NCBI GenBank assembly: GCA_947501935.1
Contig: CANMXU010000011.1
Span: 62,001-126,000, forward strand
DNA length: 64,000 nt
Direction of reading: 5' to 3'
Source: an uncultured Alteromonadaceae bacterium
GTDB taxonomy: Bacteria; Pseudomonadota; Gammaproteobacteria; Enterobacterales; Alteromonadaceae
Shown here: positions 50,340 through 59,120 of the stretch, one piece after another
Position numbering within the stretch: the first letter of the stretch is position 1
How the letters are laid out: each line of letters starts with the position of its first letter
Notes under the pieces: model-generated
The model's database searches: none
What the model saw: only the letters and a program-made list of their open reading frames with translations
Told to the model about the DNA's origin: nothing
Translations under genes and position numbers: made by a program

Positions 50340-52607
50340 CTATTTAATATCATGAACTTTATCTACACCATATTCAGCGCCAATGGCGTGACAAACGGCA
50401 CATGACTCAACTTTATTCGCTTGCTCAAAGGTTGTGGCAGCAAAAATAGCTCCGTTTTGCATCATGTGATCAATCAAAGCTTGTCCGTTGGCATCAATAC
50501 TACCTTTAGCAGGGTCAATTAATCCCGGTAAGCTTGGGTCAATTAAACCTAACTTAACATTCAAATGGCAGCTCCCGCATACCACTGCGGTTGGGCTTAC
50601 ATAAACACTACCTAATGCGCCACTGGCAATAGATGCGCGCGGGTTTTGTTGTAATGGCAAGTCAAACTGGTCACTGGTATGGCATTGGCTACAATTGTCG
50701 ATATTGCCAGGGAAGTGATCAATTTTTTCTGGATTCGTATCATCAAGGGCATTTTTATCTAAACCAGAATGTAAGCGATGAACATGACGCTTTAAATCAC
50801 CTAAGCCTCTATAACCCGTTCGTGTGGCGTTATGGCAGGTTTTACATTGGGTTAAGTCGGTAGAGCCATGATGGAATTTCTTGTCAGCATGACAACTTTG
50901 ACAAGCATTCATATCTGCGCCAATTTTATCGTAGCCATCGGTGGTGATAGTGCCATCGCCTTTGAAGAATGCAATGGTAGGAGTAGACTCTATTTGAGCT
51001 ACATCCATGGTGGCAGTTTCAGGTGAGTCACAACGCACAATTGCCCCATCTTTTTCATTCATACACACTAATACATCAACGGGAGTAACAGTCACTACAT
51101 CTGTAGCAGTAATGCCGGATAAAAGCCCTGCAGCACTACAAGTAAACAAGCCAGCACCATCAGCAAGGCAGTCATTTAAATCAACTTCTTGATGGTTTAA
51201 TTGATAGCCGGTGCCATCGTCCCAATTAATTGCAATAGCGCCATTGTCGGTACCATAGCCGTATTTACCAAACTTAGCCCCTTGTGGTGTATCTACATCG
51301 CTAATATCGCGCAGCGCTGTTACTGGCTCGCCTTCTAACGTAGTCATAACATCAACTTCAATATCACCAGTGGCAAGGTTAATTCGAACAGCCCTTGGTT
51401 CTGTTACTATCGCGGCGCGGGCAAGATCAACATCTGACATTACTTTAGTATGATTACTTTCAACAGAAGAGAACCCTGAAATACCATGACAACCTTGGCA
51501 TAAGCTATTATCAGCCTGCGCACCGGCAAGGTGTCCAACACCACTGGTAAAATTAACATCATCATGACATGAACCACATGCTTCGATAGTCGGTTGAGAT
51601 TTCCAGTTTACCGCATCAGGAGTATCCGTATTTGCATCATCATGGCAGTTGGTACAATTGCGAATGTCTTGTGGTATATGTGTAGCAGAGTAATCATGTT
51701 TGCTGTCGCGATATCCCCAAATGGCATATTCACCGCCATTAATAACAGAAGGCAAGCTAGCGCCGCGGTGAATTTTGTGCACCATCACTTTAAAGTCAAC
51801 ACTTTCACCACTGTTGGCATCAACACTTCCGGAGGTATGGCAAGTTACACAATAATCGGTATCAACTCGGCCGCCACCATGAAGTGCTAACTCACCATGA
51901 CAACCATTACAAGTTCCTTCATCTACCATTTTACGATTGGCAATATCGGTTGTAGCGCCGGTAGACGGTTGCCAATCGAATGAGCGATTCATGGTAGGAA
52001 AACCGCTGCCGCTGATTTGAAAAGCAATTCTATGGGTATAATCGGCGTTGTATGTAACGTAAACAGGTGAGGTAACATTCATTACATTGGTCGCCAACGT
52101 GTAGCGATAAGTGCCGTCATTATTATTGATAAAAATGCCGCCTTCAGCATTAGCTCTTTCTGAAGTTGCCTGAATAGTATCTACAGTGCCCGGGCCATTA
52201 CTAGGATCTGTTGGGGCACTTTCAGTTTTGTTGATATAACTTTGCCACTTTGAAGGTTCGCCCATAACTGCATCAATAGGTGTTAATTGCACTAAGGTAA
52301 AACGTATTTGGTTACTTTTAAGCGCGCTATAGCCAACACCTACATCATCTTCTATATAAAATTCAACGGTTAATGTTCCGTCTTCAGCAATTGTCGCATT
52401 GGAAATAGCAGCATCCATTACCTCGGTTTGTCTTGATGTTGCTGGCGGAGCAGCTGGGCCTGCAGGACCGGTTTCACCAACGGGGCCTTCAACACCAGGT
52501 GCGCCAGTAGCTCCGGTGTCGCCATCATCACCACAACCTGATAGTGTAAATACACTAGCTAAGACAAAACTAGTTAATAACGCTTTTAGGTTCCATCTGG
52601 TTTTCAT
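50340..52607 (-). CDS. OmcA/MtrC-family decahaem outer-membrane lipoprotein cytochrome
   Basis: A 755-residue protein. ATG 52607 is preferred because GGAG lies eight bases upstream; longer starts lack this. The signal peptide ends in lipobox LSGC, so the protein is lipid-anchored, presumably facing outward. A collagen-like stretch of Gly-X-Y triplets (GATGAPG..., GPVGETGPAGPAAP) follows at once. Ten CXXCH motifs are present in two groups of five separated by a beta-rich domain: CNGCH, CVTCH, CTNCH, CGSCH, CQGCH, then CQSCH, CKTCH, CSQCH, CGSCH, CAVCH. This pentahaem-plus-pentahaem arrangement is that of MtrC/OmcA. It should pass electrons to extracellular acceptors. Confidence 0.92.
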   Translation of the reverse strand: MKTRWNLKALLTSFVLASVFTLSGCGDDGDTGATGAPGVEGPVGETGPAGPAAPPATSRQTEVMDAAISNATIAEDGTLTVEFYIEDDVGVGYSALKSNQIRFTLVQLTPIDAVMGEPSKWQSYINKTESAPTDPSNGPGTVDTIQATSERANAEGGIFINNNDGTYRYTLATNVMNVTSPVYVTYNADYTHRIAFQISGSGFPTMNRSFDWQPSTGATTDIANRKMVDEGTCNGCHGELALHGGGRVDTDYCVTCHTSGSVDANSGESVDFKVMVHKIHRGASLPSVINGGEYAIWGYRDSKHDYSATHIPQDIRNCTNCHDDANTDTPDAVNWKSQPTIEACGSCHDDVNFTSGVGHLAGAQADNSLCQGCHGISGFSSVESNHTKVMSDVDLARAAIVTEPRAVRINLATGDIEVDVMTTLEGEPVTALRDISDVDTPQGAKFGKYGYGTDNGAIAINWDDGTGYQLNHQEVDLNDCLADGAGLFTCSAAGLLSGITATDVVTVTPVDVLVCMNEKDGAIVRCDSPETATMDVAQIESTPTIAFFKGDGTITTDGYDKIGADMNACQSCHADKKFHHGSTDLTQCKTCHNATRTGYRGLGDLKRHVHRLHSGLDKNALDDTNPEKIDHFPGNIDNCSQCHTSDQFDLPLQQNPRASIASGALGSVYVSPTAVVCGSCHLNVKLGLIDPSLPGLIDPAKGSIDANGQALIDHMMQNGAIFAATTFEQANKVESCAVCHAIGAEYGVDKVHDIK

Positions 52608-52918
52608 AATAAGCTCCGTCATCAAATGAGAGTTGTGGTGTTTGAACTTTAAAAATATACCTTTACAGCTAAATAGATTTAACATTACCAATGCTAGTTT
52701 TTATTACCGCCGGTGAAGTTTTTATCGCTTTATTATTCTCAGTTTTAATGCTTTTCAAAAACCGAAATATCTTAATGTTTTGATTACTCATCTAGAGGGT
52801 AACCATATGTTTTTATTATTTTTTGAGGATAAAATGATAAAACTATATATAGAGACTAGTATTTATTGGAGAACTCGCTTTATATTTGAATAAATTTATA
52901 CTTTTTGGAGTTGAAAAT

Positions 52919-53524
52919 ATGATCCAGATCAAACTTTTTACCACTGCATTTATCTTTGTTTCTACTTTTACGTTTGCAGCTTCGATAGACCAAACTATTA
53001 TAATGTGTAACGACTGTCATGGTGAAAAAGGCGTGAGCGGTGATGCTGATATACCAAGCATCGCCGGATTTTCTGAAACAACAATTGCAGATATGTTAAC
53101 GATCTACCTTGATGAGGGTAGAATTGCTCGTAAAAGTAAATTTAGACATGGTGATACCCAGCGACAAGAAACTGACATGTTAACTGTTACTGAAAAGCTT
53201 TCAGATGAAGATATTGAAGCATTAGCCATTTATTATGCTGAGCAGACCTTTATTCCCGCAAAACAAAATTTTGATGCTGCTTTAGCTAAAAAAGGTGAGC
53301 AGCTTCATCAAAAGCAATGTACAAAATGCCATGAAAACGGTGGCGCTTCACCCGATGACGATACCGGTATTTTGGCAGGGCAGTGGGCGCCGTATTTACA
53401 ACAAACATTTAAAGATTACCGAGATGGTACGCGTGAAACCGAAAATGGCATGCTGAAAAAGCTCAATAAATTATCTGATGAGCAAATTAATGCCCTAATT
53501 AATTATTATGCAAGTCAGCAATAG
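52919..53524 (+). CDS. Small dihaem cytochrome c (c4/c553-like)
   Basis: A 201-residue exported protein. ATG 52919 is chosen over the upstream TTG because GGAG lies nine bases before it and a signal peptide starts there (cleavage after FAA). Two class I cytochrome domains each carry one CXXCH (CNDCH at 30-34, CTKCH near 131-135) and a downstream helix ending DEDIEALAIYYAEQ or DEQINALINYYASQ. This is the cytochrome c4 arrangement of a periplasmic electron shuttle. It is divergent from the OmcA/MtrC-like gene and may feed or drain the Mtr conduit, which is an inference from position. Confidence 0.88.
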   Translation: MIQIKLFTTAFIFVSTFTFAASIDQTIIMCNDCHGEKGVSGDADIPSIAGFSETTIADMLTIYLDEGRIARKSKFRHGDTQRQETDMLTVTEKLSDEDIEALAIYYAEQTFIPAKQNFDAALAKKGEQLHQKQCTKCHENGGASPDDDTGILAGQWAPYLQQTFKDYRDGTRETENGMLKKLNKLSDEQINALINYYASQQ

Positions 53525-54050
53525 CTTATAAAGTTTGAATGGTACTACTTAGAGTACGACTAAAACTCAGCGTATTATCAAGCTGTGAAAAGTTAACGAG
53601 CAATAAAAAACCCGTAAACCTTGATTGTTAAGGTATTACGGGTCTTTATCGGTTCTCTTGGAACTGGTTTTTTGTACTACCTTTCATACTACTTTGTTGG
53701 GAGGTCACCTTATAAATACATCATTTTTAGGTGTTTATTAATGTGTAAAATATCACTTGTTATTGCTGAATTTAGTACTTTATTAATATGTTAAGTATCC
53801 AGTAATCCAATATGATCTCACAGTAAAAATCATCATTAGCTACAGCTTTGAATGTTAAACGCTATTTAATAAAAATTAATATGTAGTCACCAGCAGCAAT
53901 TAAATAATATTCTATTAGTTTTTATTACCTTATAGACCTTGTTAGTATGATAAATTAGCTTTAACGTACCAAGCATTATTAAAAGTGTTATTCATTTCTC
54001 CAATATCAATTTGAATAATATTTATATTTTATTTTTCAGGAACCCCCTAA
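53525..54050. other. Intergenic region at the boundary to the restriction/defence island
   Basis: About 525 bases with no gene. It contains the hairpin at 53610-53643, a weak second hairpin GGTTC/GAACT followed by TTTTTT (53651-53671), and then AT-rich DNA leading to the hsdM fragment. No tRNA, integrase or clear attachment repeat is visible. Confidence 0.5.
53610..53643. terminator. Bidirectional intrinsic terminator after the dihaem cytochrome gene
   Basis: ACCCGTAA and TTACGGGT form the outer stem, with ACCTT/AAGGT extending it after a one-base bulge, around a seven-base loop. The left flank is A6 (a T-run on the minus strand); the right flank is CTTTAT. It serves the cytochrome gene and blocks transcription from the island. 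Confidence 0.8.
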
Positions 54051-54737
54051 ATGGCTGAGCCAGTAATAAAACAAACAGCAGAACAACATAAAAAAGCACT
54101 CGAAAAACAACTTTGGAACATTGCCAATGCACTACGTGGCAACATGAGTGCTGATGAATTTCGAGATTATATTTTAGGTTTTATTTTCTATAAATACTTA
54201 TCAGAGCGTATGCATCAATACGCTGATGGTATTTTGGCTGAAGATGGTCTCAAGTTCGATGTTATTGATGAAAGTACCGATGAAGGTCAAGAATACTTGG
54301 AGGCCATTAAAGAAGAGTCGATTGACCACTTAGGTTACTTCTTAAAGCCAAGTGAGTTGTTTCATGTAATTGCTGAAAAAGGCAATAACGGTGAGTTCAT
54401 AATTGAAGCCTTAACCGAAGTGCTTAACCATATTGAACAAAGCACAATGGGCACAGCATCAGAAGATGACTTTAACGGTTTGTTTGATGATATTGATTTA
54501 ACCTCAAATAAACTCGGTAAAAGTGAAAAACAAAAGAATGATTTAATCACCACAGTATTAGGCCACCTAGATGAAATAGACTTCTGCCTAGATGATACTG
54601 AAATTGATGTACTAGGTGATGCTTACGAATACCTTATTGGTCAATTTGCCAGTGGTGCAGGTAAAAAAGCTGGAGAATTTTATATAATGTCATCTTTATT
54701 TTTTTCTAGAGAATGCCACCTACAAAAAGTAGCATAA
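54051..54737 (+). pseudogene. hsdM: Truncated type I restriction methylase subunit, N-terminal part only
   Basis: A 228-codon frame. Residues 1 to about 212 are a normal HsdM N-terminal helical domain: LEKQLWNIANALRGNMSADEFRDYILGFIFYKYLSERM at about 15-53 and the link FASGAGKKAGEFY. In intact HsdM the last motif continues as AGEFYTPQ into the SAM-binding and NPPF catalytic domain. Here homology stops after GEFY near 54685, and 16 unrelated codons follow before a stop. No catalytic domain is found downstream in any frame. The matching HsdR is 5 kb away on the opposite strand. The fragment cannot methylate; it is a rearrangement scar or one state of an invertible locus. Confidence 0.85.
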
Positions 54738-54898
54738 ACTGTTACCCGTTATTTATTGAGTTGTAATAGTGAATCAAGCTTGAACAGATATCTTAGATAG
54801 TTATTTCAATTAAAAAACCTTCATAATCCATTCTTCAAAAATTCCCATTAAAATGTACGATCACTGTTGTTGTTATCTTCATAGTTAAAATTACCTAT

Positions 54899-56281
54899 TC
54901 ACACACTCAAAGTTTCAAAATCAATTATTTCTTGTTTAAAGCGCCCGAAGGCATTTGTCATGCCTTCATAAGCTTCTGTTAATACGTTATTTGTAAAACT
55001 GCCTTGTATACTAAGAATGAGGTCATCAATATTATTTTCACTGCTAGAACCTTGAGTAGTAATTATATTTCTGTCTGAATGTACCTCAGTTGTTGAGTTA
55101 GGGACAATTTCAATTGAAAAAACACTTGCTTGAGTCGGAATATCCTCACTCACTCTATATGCATATTTTATCAACAACGGATCGGCAGGCATAAATAAAG
55201 TCGCGTCTTGGTTTTCTGAATTCGTAAAACGTAAAATTCTACCCAATATTTGTCTGTAGTGCAGTTCGGTTTTTACATGAGTAAGGTGACAGCAAACTTG
55301 CAATCGTGGAATATTAGTACCCTCTGATATCATGCCAATACTGACAATCCATTTATGTGAACTTGATTTATATTGTTGAATTATCTTATCAGGATTATCT
55401 TCTTTGTAGCTAACAAGAACAGCAATTTCATTTAACTCTTTTTTAATAATTTCGGTTATTTGAAAAGCATGCTCTACAGAAGATGCGACAATTAATCCAC
55501 CTGCATTTAAGTTGCTTTGCCGGATTAAGTTTAGCTGTTTGTCAGCACGTTTGATTAAGCTAGTAATGACACTTTCATTATGTATTAGGTCTATGTATGG
55601 AAGGGATGAATCTGATAATAGCGATCCAAAACTATTAAATGATTTTGTAGTTTTTGAATTTGTTAGTGTTATCTCATCATTATCAATAGCGATAATTTTG
55701 GGCACACGGCAAACATTATCATTAATTGCATCAACAAGACCGTATACATAGTCACATTTGATTTGTCCTTCGATGGAGCAGTATTTTGAGAGTGAAATTG
55801 GAGCACCATCTGTTCGCCAAGGTGTTCCGCTTAAAGCTAATGTATAAGTAGCTTTGTCTTGGATGTTTTCAATGATTTGTTTGCCCCATTCATTAGCATT
55901 ATCATTTGTACCAGAACAATGATGGATTTCATCAAAAACAGCCAACACTTTAAAGTTTTCAAATAAGGACCAAAATTTGTCATCAAGGTACGCCATTTTT
56001 TGATAAGTAATTGATTGTCCTTTATCACCAATTTTCCCTTCAAATGAACATTGAGTTACATCACTCAAAATTGCTGAAAATTCATTTGCAACAATAGTTG
56101 ACGGTGAAAAACAAAAGACTAAGTCAATCTCGTTATTGTTCAGTAATTGATTAGCTAAGTATGCTGTCATGTATGTTTTACCAGCCGCTGGTGTTGCTTG
56201 AACAAGAAAGTGAACTTGACCAGCTCTGTATTTTTCTAGGGCAAGATTTACACACTCATGTTGCCATTTTCTTAATTTCAT
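54899..56281 (-). CDS. SF2 DEAD/DEAH-type helicase, probable defence protein
   Basis: A 460-residue compact superfamily 2 helicase. Motif I is TPAAGKT (30-36), motif II DEIH (117-120), motif III SGTPWR, motif V GMISEGTN and motif VI QILGRILR. The C-terminal 90 residues show no known domain and no nuclease motif. No signal or membrane segments. It begins two bases after the stop of the 147-residue partner gene, indicating tight coupling. The fold matches restriction-type (type III/HsdR-like) translocases but without a nuclease, so it probably needs a partner. Position in a restriction island suggests an antiphage role; this is inference. Confidence 0.85.
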   Translation of the reverse strand: MKLRKWQHECVNLALEKYRAGQVHFLVQATPAAGKTYMTAYLANQLLNNNEIDLVFCFSPSTIVANEFSAILSDVTQCSFEGKIGDKGQSITYQKMAYLDDKFWSLFENFKVLAVFDEIHHCSGTNDNANEWGKQIIENIQDKATYTLALSGTPWRTDGAPISLSKYCSIEGQIKCDYVYGLVDAINDNVCRVPKIIAIDNDEITLTNSKTTKSFNSFGSLLSDSSLPYIDLIHNESVITSLIKRADKQLNLIRQSNLNAGGLIVASSVEHAFQITEIIKKELNEIAVLVSYKEDNPDKIIQQYKSSSHKWIVSIGMISEGTNIPRLQVCCHLTHVKTELHYRQILGRILRFTNSENQDATLFMPADPLLIKYAYRVSEDIPTQASVFSIEIVPNSTTEVHSDRNIITTQGSSSENNIDDLILSIQGSFTNNVLTEAYEGMTNAFGRFKQEIIDFETLSV

Positions 56282-56283
56282 AA

Positions 56284-56727
56284 TTAGTACGCACTCTTAT
56301 TATCTAGTATTGATTCAATAGCTTTAATACGGCCCAAAATTTTAGTGTTTTTTTCTCTTATACTGTTGTACTTAGGTTGAAGCTTAACTTGCAGCTCAGG
56401 GTGTTCTACGCAAAGCTTTTTATACTCTTCTGCTTCACCCAGACCTAGCAATAGCTGCTGCTTATATTTATTGTATTTTTCTTTAATACTTATTGTTGTT
56501 TCAACTATGGTTGATTTCGGAGTAAGGGAGTGCTGTTTTTTTAATTTGTAGTCACCTTGATGCACTTCCTCTTTAAGTAGTAGCTTTATTTGAGCAGACA
56601 TCAGAGCCATAGTTTCTAAATAATCTTTTCCATTTTTTTCTTCTAATGCTTTGATCATCTCAACTGGAAAAATATTATCAAAAGATGGGTTTTTAACTAT
56701 TTTTAAGATCTGTTCATTAATACTCAC
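56284..56727 (-). CDS. Small coiled-coil protein of unknown function, helicase partner
   Basis: A 147-residue, charged, mostly helical protein. The N-terminal half has a FPVEMIKALEEKNGKDYLETMALMSAQIKLLLKEE helix pair, and the C-terminal half (about 75-145, rich in K, E, Y, Q) is likely coiled coil. No catalytic motif, signal or membrane segment is visible, and I recognise no family. Its stop codon is two bases before the helicase start, so it is very probably part of the same complex or pathway. Its promoter region contains the palindrome near the Xre gene. Confidence 0.7.
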   Translation of the reverse strand: MSINEQILKIVKNPSFDNIFPVEMIKALEEKNGKDYLETMALMSAQIKLLLKEEVHQGDYKLKKQHSLTPKSTIVETTISIKEKYNKYKQQLLLGLGEAEEYKKLCVEHPELQVKLQPKYNSIREKNTKILGRIKAIESILDNKSAY

Positions 56728-56781
56728 ACCGACAAACTCCTATCATATAAATACCTATAAAAATCATTCTAACACCATTTT

Positions 56782-56799
56782 GAGGTATTTTAATACCTC
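56782..56799. promoter_or_regulatory. Candidate Xre operator palindrome in the divergent promoter
   Basis: GAGGTATT and AATACCTC form a perfect 8-bp inverted repeat with a TT centre, midway between the divergent small-protein and Xre genes. A half-site ATACCTAT lies about 30 bases to the left (56748-56755). This is the classic size for binding a short Xre dimer such as the adjacent gene product. Confidence 0.65.
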
Positions 56800-56853
56800 G
56801 AAATGAAAATTCAGTTATGGAAGAATTTATTTATTTAATTAAGTGAAAATTAA

Positions 56854-57063
56854 ATGAGTAGTATTGCTAAAAGACTTGGTAAGAAAATAAAGCTTGCTAG
56901 GGTTGCAAATGATATGTCACAAAGTAACTTGGCTCATGCAGCCGATATCGACTCAAGTCATATAGGAAAAATTGAACGTGGCGAATTAAATATTACAGTT
57001 ATAACCCTTTTTCGGTTGGCTGAAGCTCTAGGATGTAGTCCCTCAGTGTTACTACCAGAATAA
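56854..57063 (+). CDS. Small Xre-family (HTH_3) regulator
   Basis: A 69-residue protein that is almost entirely one Cro/C1-type helix-turn-helix: LGKKIKLARVANDMSQSNLAHAADIDSSHIGKIERGELNITVITLFRLAEALG. Size and position resemble controller (C) proteins of restriction-modification systems, which bind a palindrome in the shared promoter and time expression of the toxic component. It is divergent from the small-protein/helicase operon, with the palindrome in between. The next 580 bases downstream hold no gene. Confidence 0.88.
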   Translation: MSSIAKRLGKKIKLARVANDMSQSNLAHAADIDSSHIGKIERGELNITVITLFRLAEALGCSPSVLLPE

Positions 57064-57642
57064 ATATTTTAAATTTATTTTGGGTAACTTAATCAAGTCA
57101 AAATGAGTTTTTTGATAGAATTGAGTAAATTTAGTTTTGATTACTAAAATAATTATTTTTTTTATAGATTGATGTGAATAATTATTCATGTGCGGTTTTT
57201 CATCTTTTATCAGCAAAATTAAATTGAACGCCATAAAATACACACAGCGCTTTATTTAAAAGTCAATTACTAGCTTAAATTAGTTTAAACCGATAAGAAA
57301 AAATAAATTTATCAGAGTTTTGTTATAAGTCATTGAGAAGTATAGAAATACTATGACTGGGATTACAGCGCTGACAGAGCTAAAACTTGATTTGTAACAT
57401 ATTGATAAATAACAGAGTTTATTGGTGTTCCACATTTATACATATCTGAATAATAAATATATATTCACAAAATATGAATTTAAATCAGGCTGGTTGTTTT
57501 TTGGAAAAAATAATATTTATGATGTTTTATTAGTCAAAGCTAAAATATCCCGACAAATAAGTTAAATAAAACTACTTCTAGCTATATTTTTAATTATTTT
57601 TTATCTAAATGACGAGTGAGCTTCATATTTACTCGTATTATT
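57064..57642. other. AT-rich intergenic stretch in the defence island
   Basis: About 580 bases with very high AT content and no credible gene; the longest open frame (63 codons, minus strand) has neither motif nor ribosome-binding site. A short inverted repeat ACGAGT/ACTCGT near 57612-57636 lies just after the HEPN gene stop. The stretch may be decayed coding DNA. Confidence 0.5.
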
Positions 57643-58323
57643 TTACTTATTATTGATTGTTTCTTGTATTTCATTTGTATAAGCATCGAATTGGTTTAAT
57701 ACAAAAATTAAGAAACCTTCATCAATGTGAACTTGCTTTCCATCTTGACTTACATTGATGGAAGCATCATTAATTAATTCTTCAATAGCTTTTATCGGCT
57801 GACCACCTTTATCTTCAATCTTTGCGTCATTGTGAGCGCAGCTATTTCTCAGTTTTACTATTTTTTTTATAGTAGGGAAAACTGTTGAATTATCTGAACC
57901 AATTATCTTTTTTACAAACAAGTTTACTCTTTCTAGTCCTTGTCCCTTTAGCTCATTTAACTTTACGGGCGAATTATGCTCCTCGGTATATATGTCACAA
58001 AATAGCTCTAATTCGTGCTCATAGGTTGCGACTAAGGTTAACAATGCTGAACGCCTTTGAACGCTTGGAAAGTAACTTTCAAAAATTTCGTCAAGGAATA
58101 CATCTTGACTATCCAACCCTTGATAATGCTCAACGCACTGGTAAATACCTTCTTCAGCGCATATTTCTATTTCTTCAACTTCTGGGCCTTTATCTTTATA
58201 AATGGCGATACTTGACTTGATCGAGTCTTCTGTGTTCTGAATGAAGCTACGCATAAGGTTATATGTGAACCCAAAGGTAAATAAAGGACGAGATGTTTTT
58301 AGTTTACCAAAGTCTATAGTCAT
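57643..58323 (-). CDS. HEPN-like protein (putative RNase)
   Basis: A 226-residue helical protein. Near its C terminus it has KLRNSCAHND, which gives the R-X4-H motif of HEPN ribonucleases (Arg159, His164) following a helix with IKKIVKLR. The preceding helices (RSALLTLVATYEHELELFCD) fit the MAE_28990/RiboL-PSP type of HEPN fold. Such domains are RNA-cutting effectors in many abortive-infection and toxin-antitoxin systems. No antitoxin is recognised beside it. It lies 77 bases downstream of the membrane-protein gene at the end of the hsdR transcription unit and may be part of it. Without structure the family subtype is unsure. Confidence 0.65.
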   Translation of the reverse strand: MTIDFGKLKTSRPLFTFGFTYNLMRSFIQNTEDSIKSSIAIYKDKGPEVEEIEICAEEGIYQCVEHYQGLDSQDVFLDEIFESYFPSVQRRSALLTLVATYEHELELFCDIYTEEHNSPVKLNELKGQGLERVNLFVKKIIGSDNSTVFPTIKKIVKLRNSCAHNDAKIEDKGGQPIKAIEELINDASINVSQDGKQVHIDEGFLIFVLNQFDAYTNEIQETINNK

Positions 58324-58400
58324 GTTTTTCTCTACTCTATCAAATACATCACAGCCATTTTTTATTGGTGTATCAGTTATGTAACTGTTTCAAACCAAGG

Positions 58401-59120
58401 CTAAATCTGTCCATAAAATTGTTTAATTGCTTTTAGCGTATTAACAGATTTTTTCATCAAATTAGGCTGAGAATAAATAAAGTATTCATCATCGGAATAG
58501 AAGAGTTCAACTTCGGGAAGCTTGTACTTAACTGCGCCCTGAGCCTTTGCCCAGTTCAAGGAAAACTGCTGTACATGATATTGCACTTTTGACTTGTCAA
58601 CTGACGGTGACTGTAGCTCTGTAAGAAGTAAGGCTAATGCAAATCCAGCTCGGTAAAGCTCTAGGTTCCCATTGCTTCTGTTCTCAAGAAAGCCTTCTAA
58701 TCTATCCCTTAATTCATGGTTTTTAGTCATTCTATCAATAAAACTATATGCTTTAATATCGGTAATCGATGAGGCATCTTTTCCGTCAAACCCTAAAACT
58801 TCAAAACTTTTCAATAGCTTTTGTCTATTTGAAAAATAAGAAGCAAGGTGATCATCTGTATTACTGAAGGGGTGAATACTTTCGTATAGTGTAAATCCAG
58901 CCCAAAATGAAAATTTGTCTTGTTTTAACAACTTGTCTTCTGGTTTTATCGCAAATATGTAATTGAATTTATTCGTAGCGTATTCAAAAGCTGGTTTGGT
59001 TATTGTCCATGCGCCCACTAAAAATGATAAAACCATGAATATCTGAACGAATAGTCGCAAGGGCTTAGCTGTTTTAACGAATTTCCATATCGGTTCCTGA
59101 ATCTCATCTTGGCTACTCAT
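58401..59120 (-). CDS. Single-pass membrane protein of unknown function
   Basis: A 239-residue protein with a polar N terminus of about 22 residues, one membrane helix (about 23-41: LRLFVQIFMVLSFLVGAWTI) and a helical soluble domain. It has no recognisable domain. The start codon lies eight bases inside the metalloprotease gene, so the two are co-translated. A membrane-anchored component in a type I restriction operon hints at an added module, for example an effector or sensor of envelope state, but nothing in the sequence shows this directly. Confidence 0.65.
   Translation of the reverse strand: MSSQDEIQEPIWKFVKTAKPLRLFVQIFMVLSFLVGAWTITKPAFEYATNKFNYIFAIKPEDKLLKQDKFSFWAGFTLYESIHPFSNTDDHLASYFSNRQKLLKSFEVLGFDGKDASSITDIKAYSFIDRMTKNHELRDRLEGFLENRSNGNLELYRAGFALALLLTELQSPSVDKSKVQYHVQQFSLNWAKAQGAVKYKLPEVELFYSDDEYFIYSQPNLMKKSVNTLKAIKQFYGQI

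Noticed and set aside
53640..53700. Possible tRNA 3' end or attachment site at the defence-island boundary
   Set aside because: No cloverleaf can be drawn, the GGTTC-like stretch lacks the following A-rich T-loop pattern, and there is no integrase or matching direct repeat in the window.
54686..54898. Search for the missing HsdM catalytic domain in other frames after the break
   Set aside because: No frame shows TPQ, SAM-binding or NPPF motifs, so a simple frameshift does not explain the truncation.
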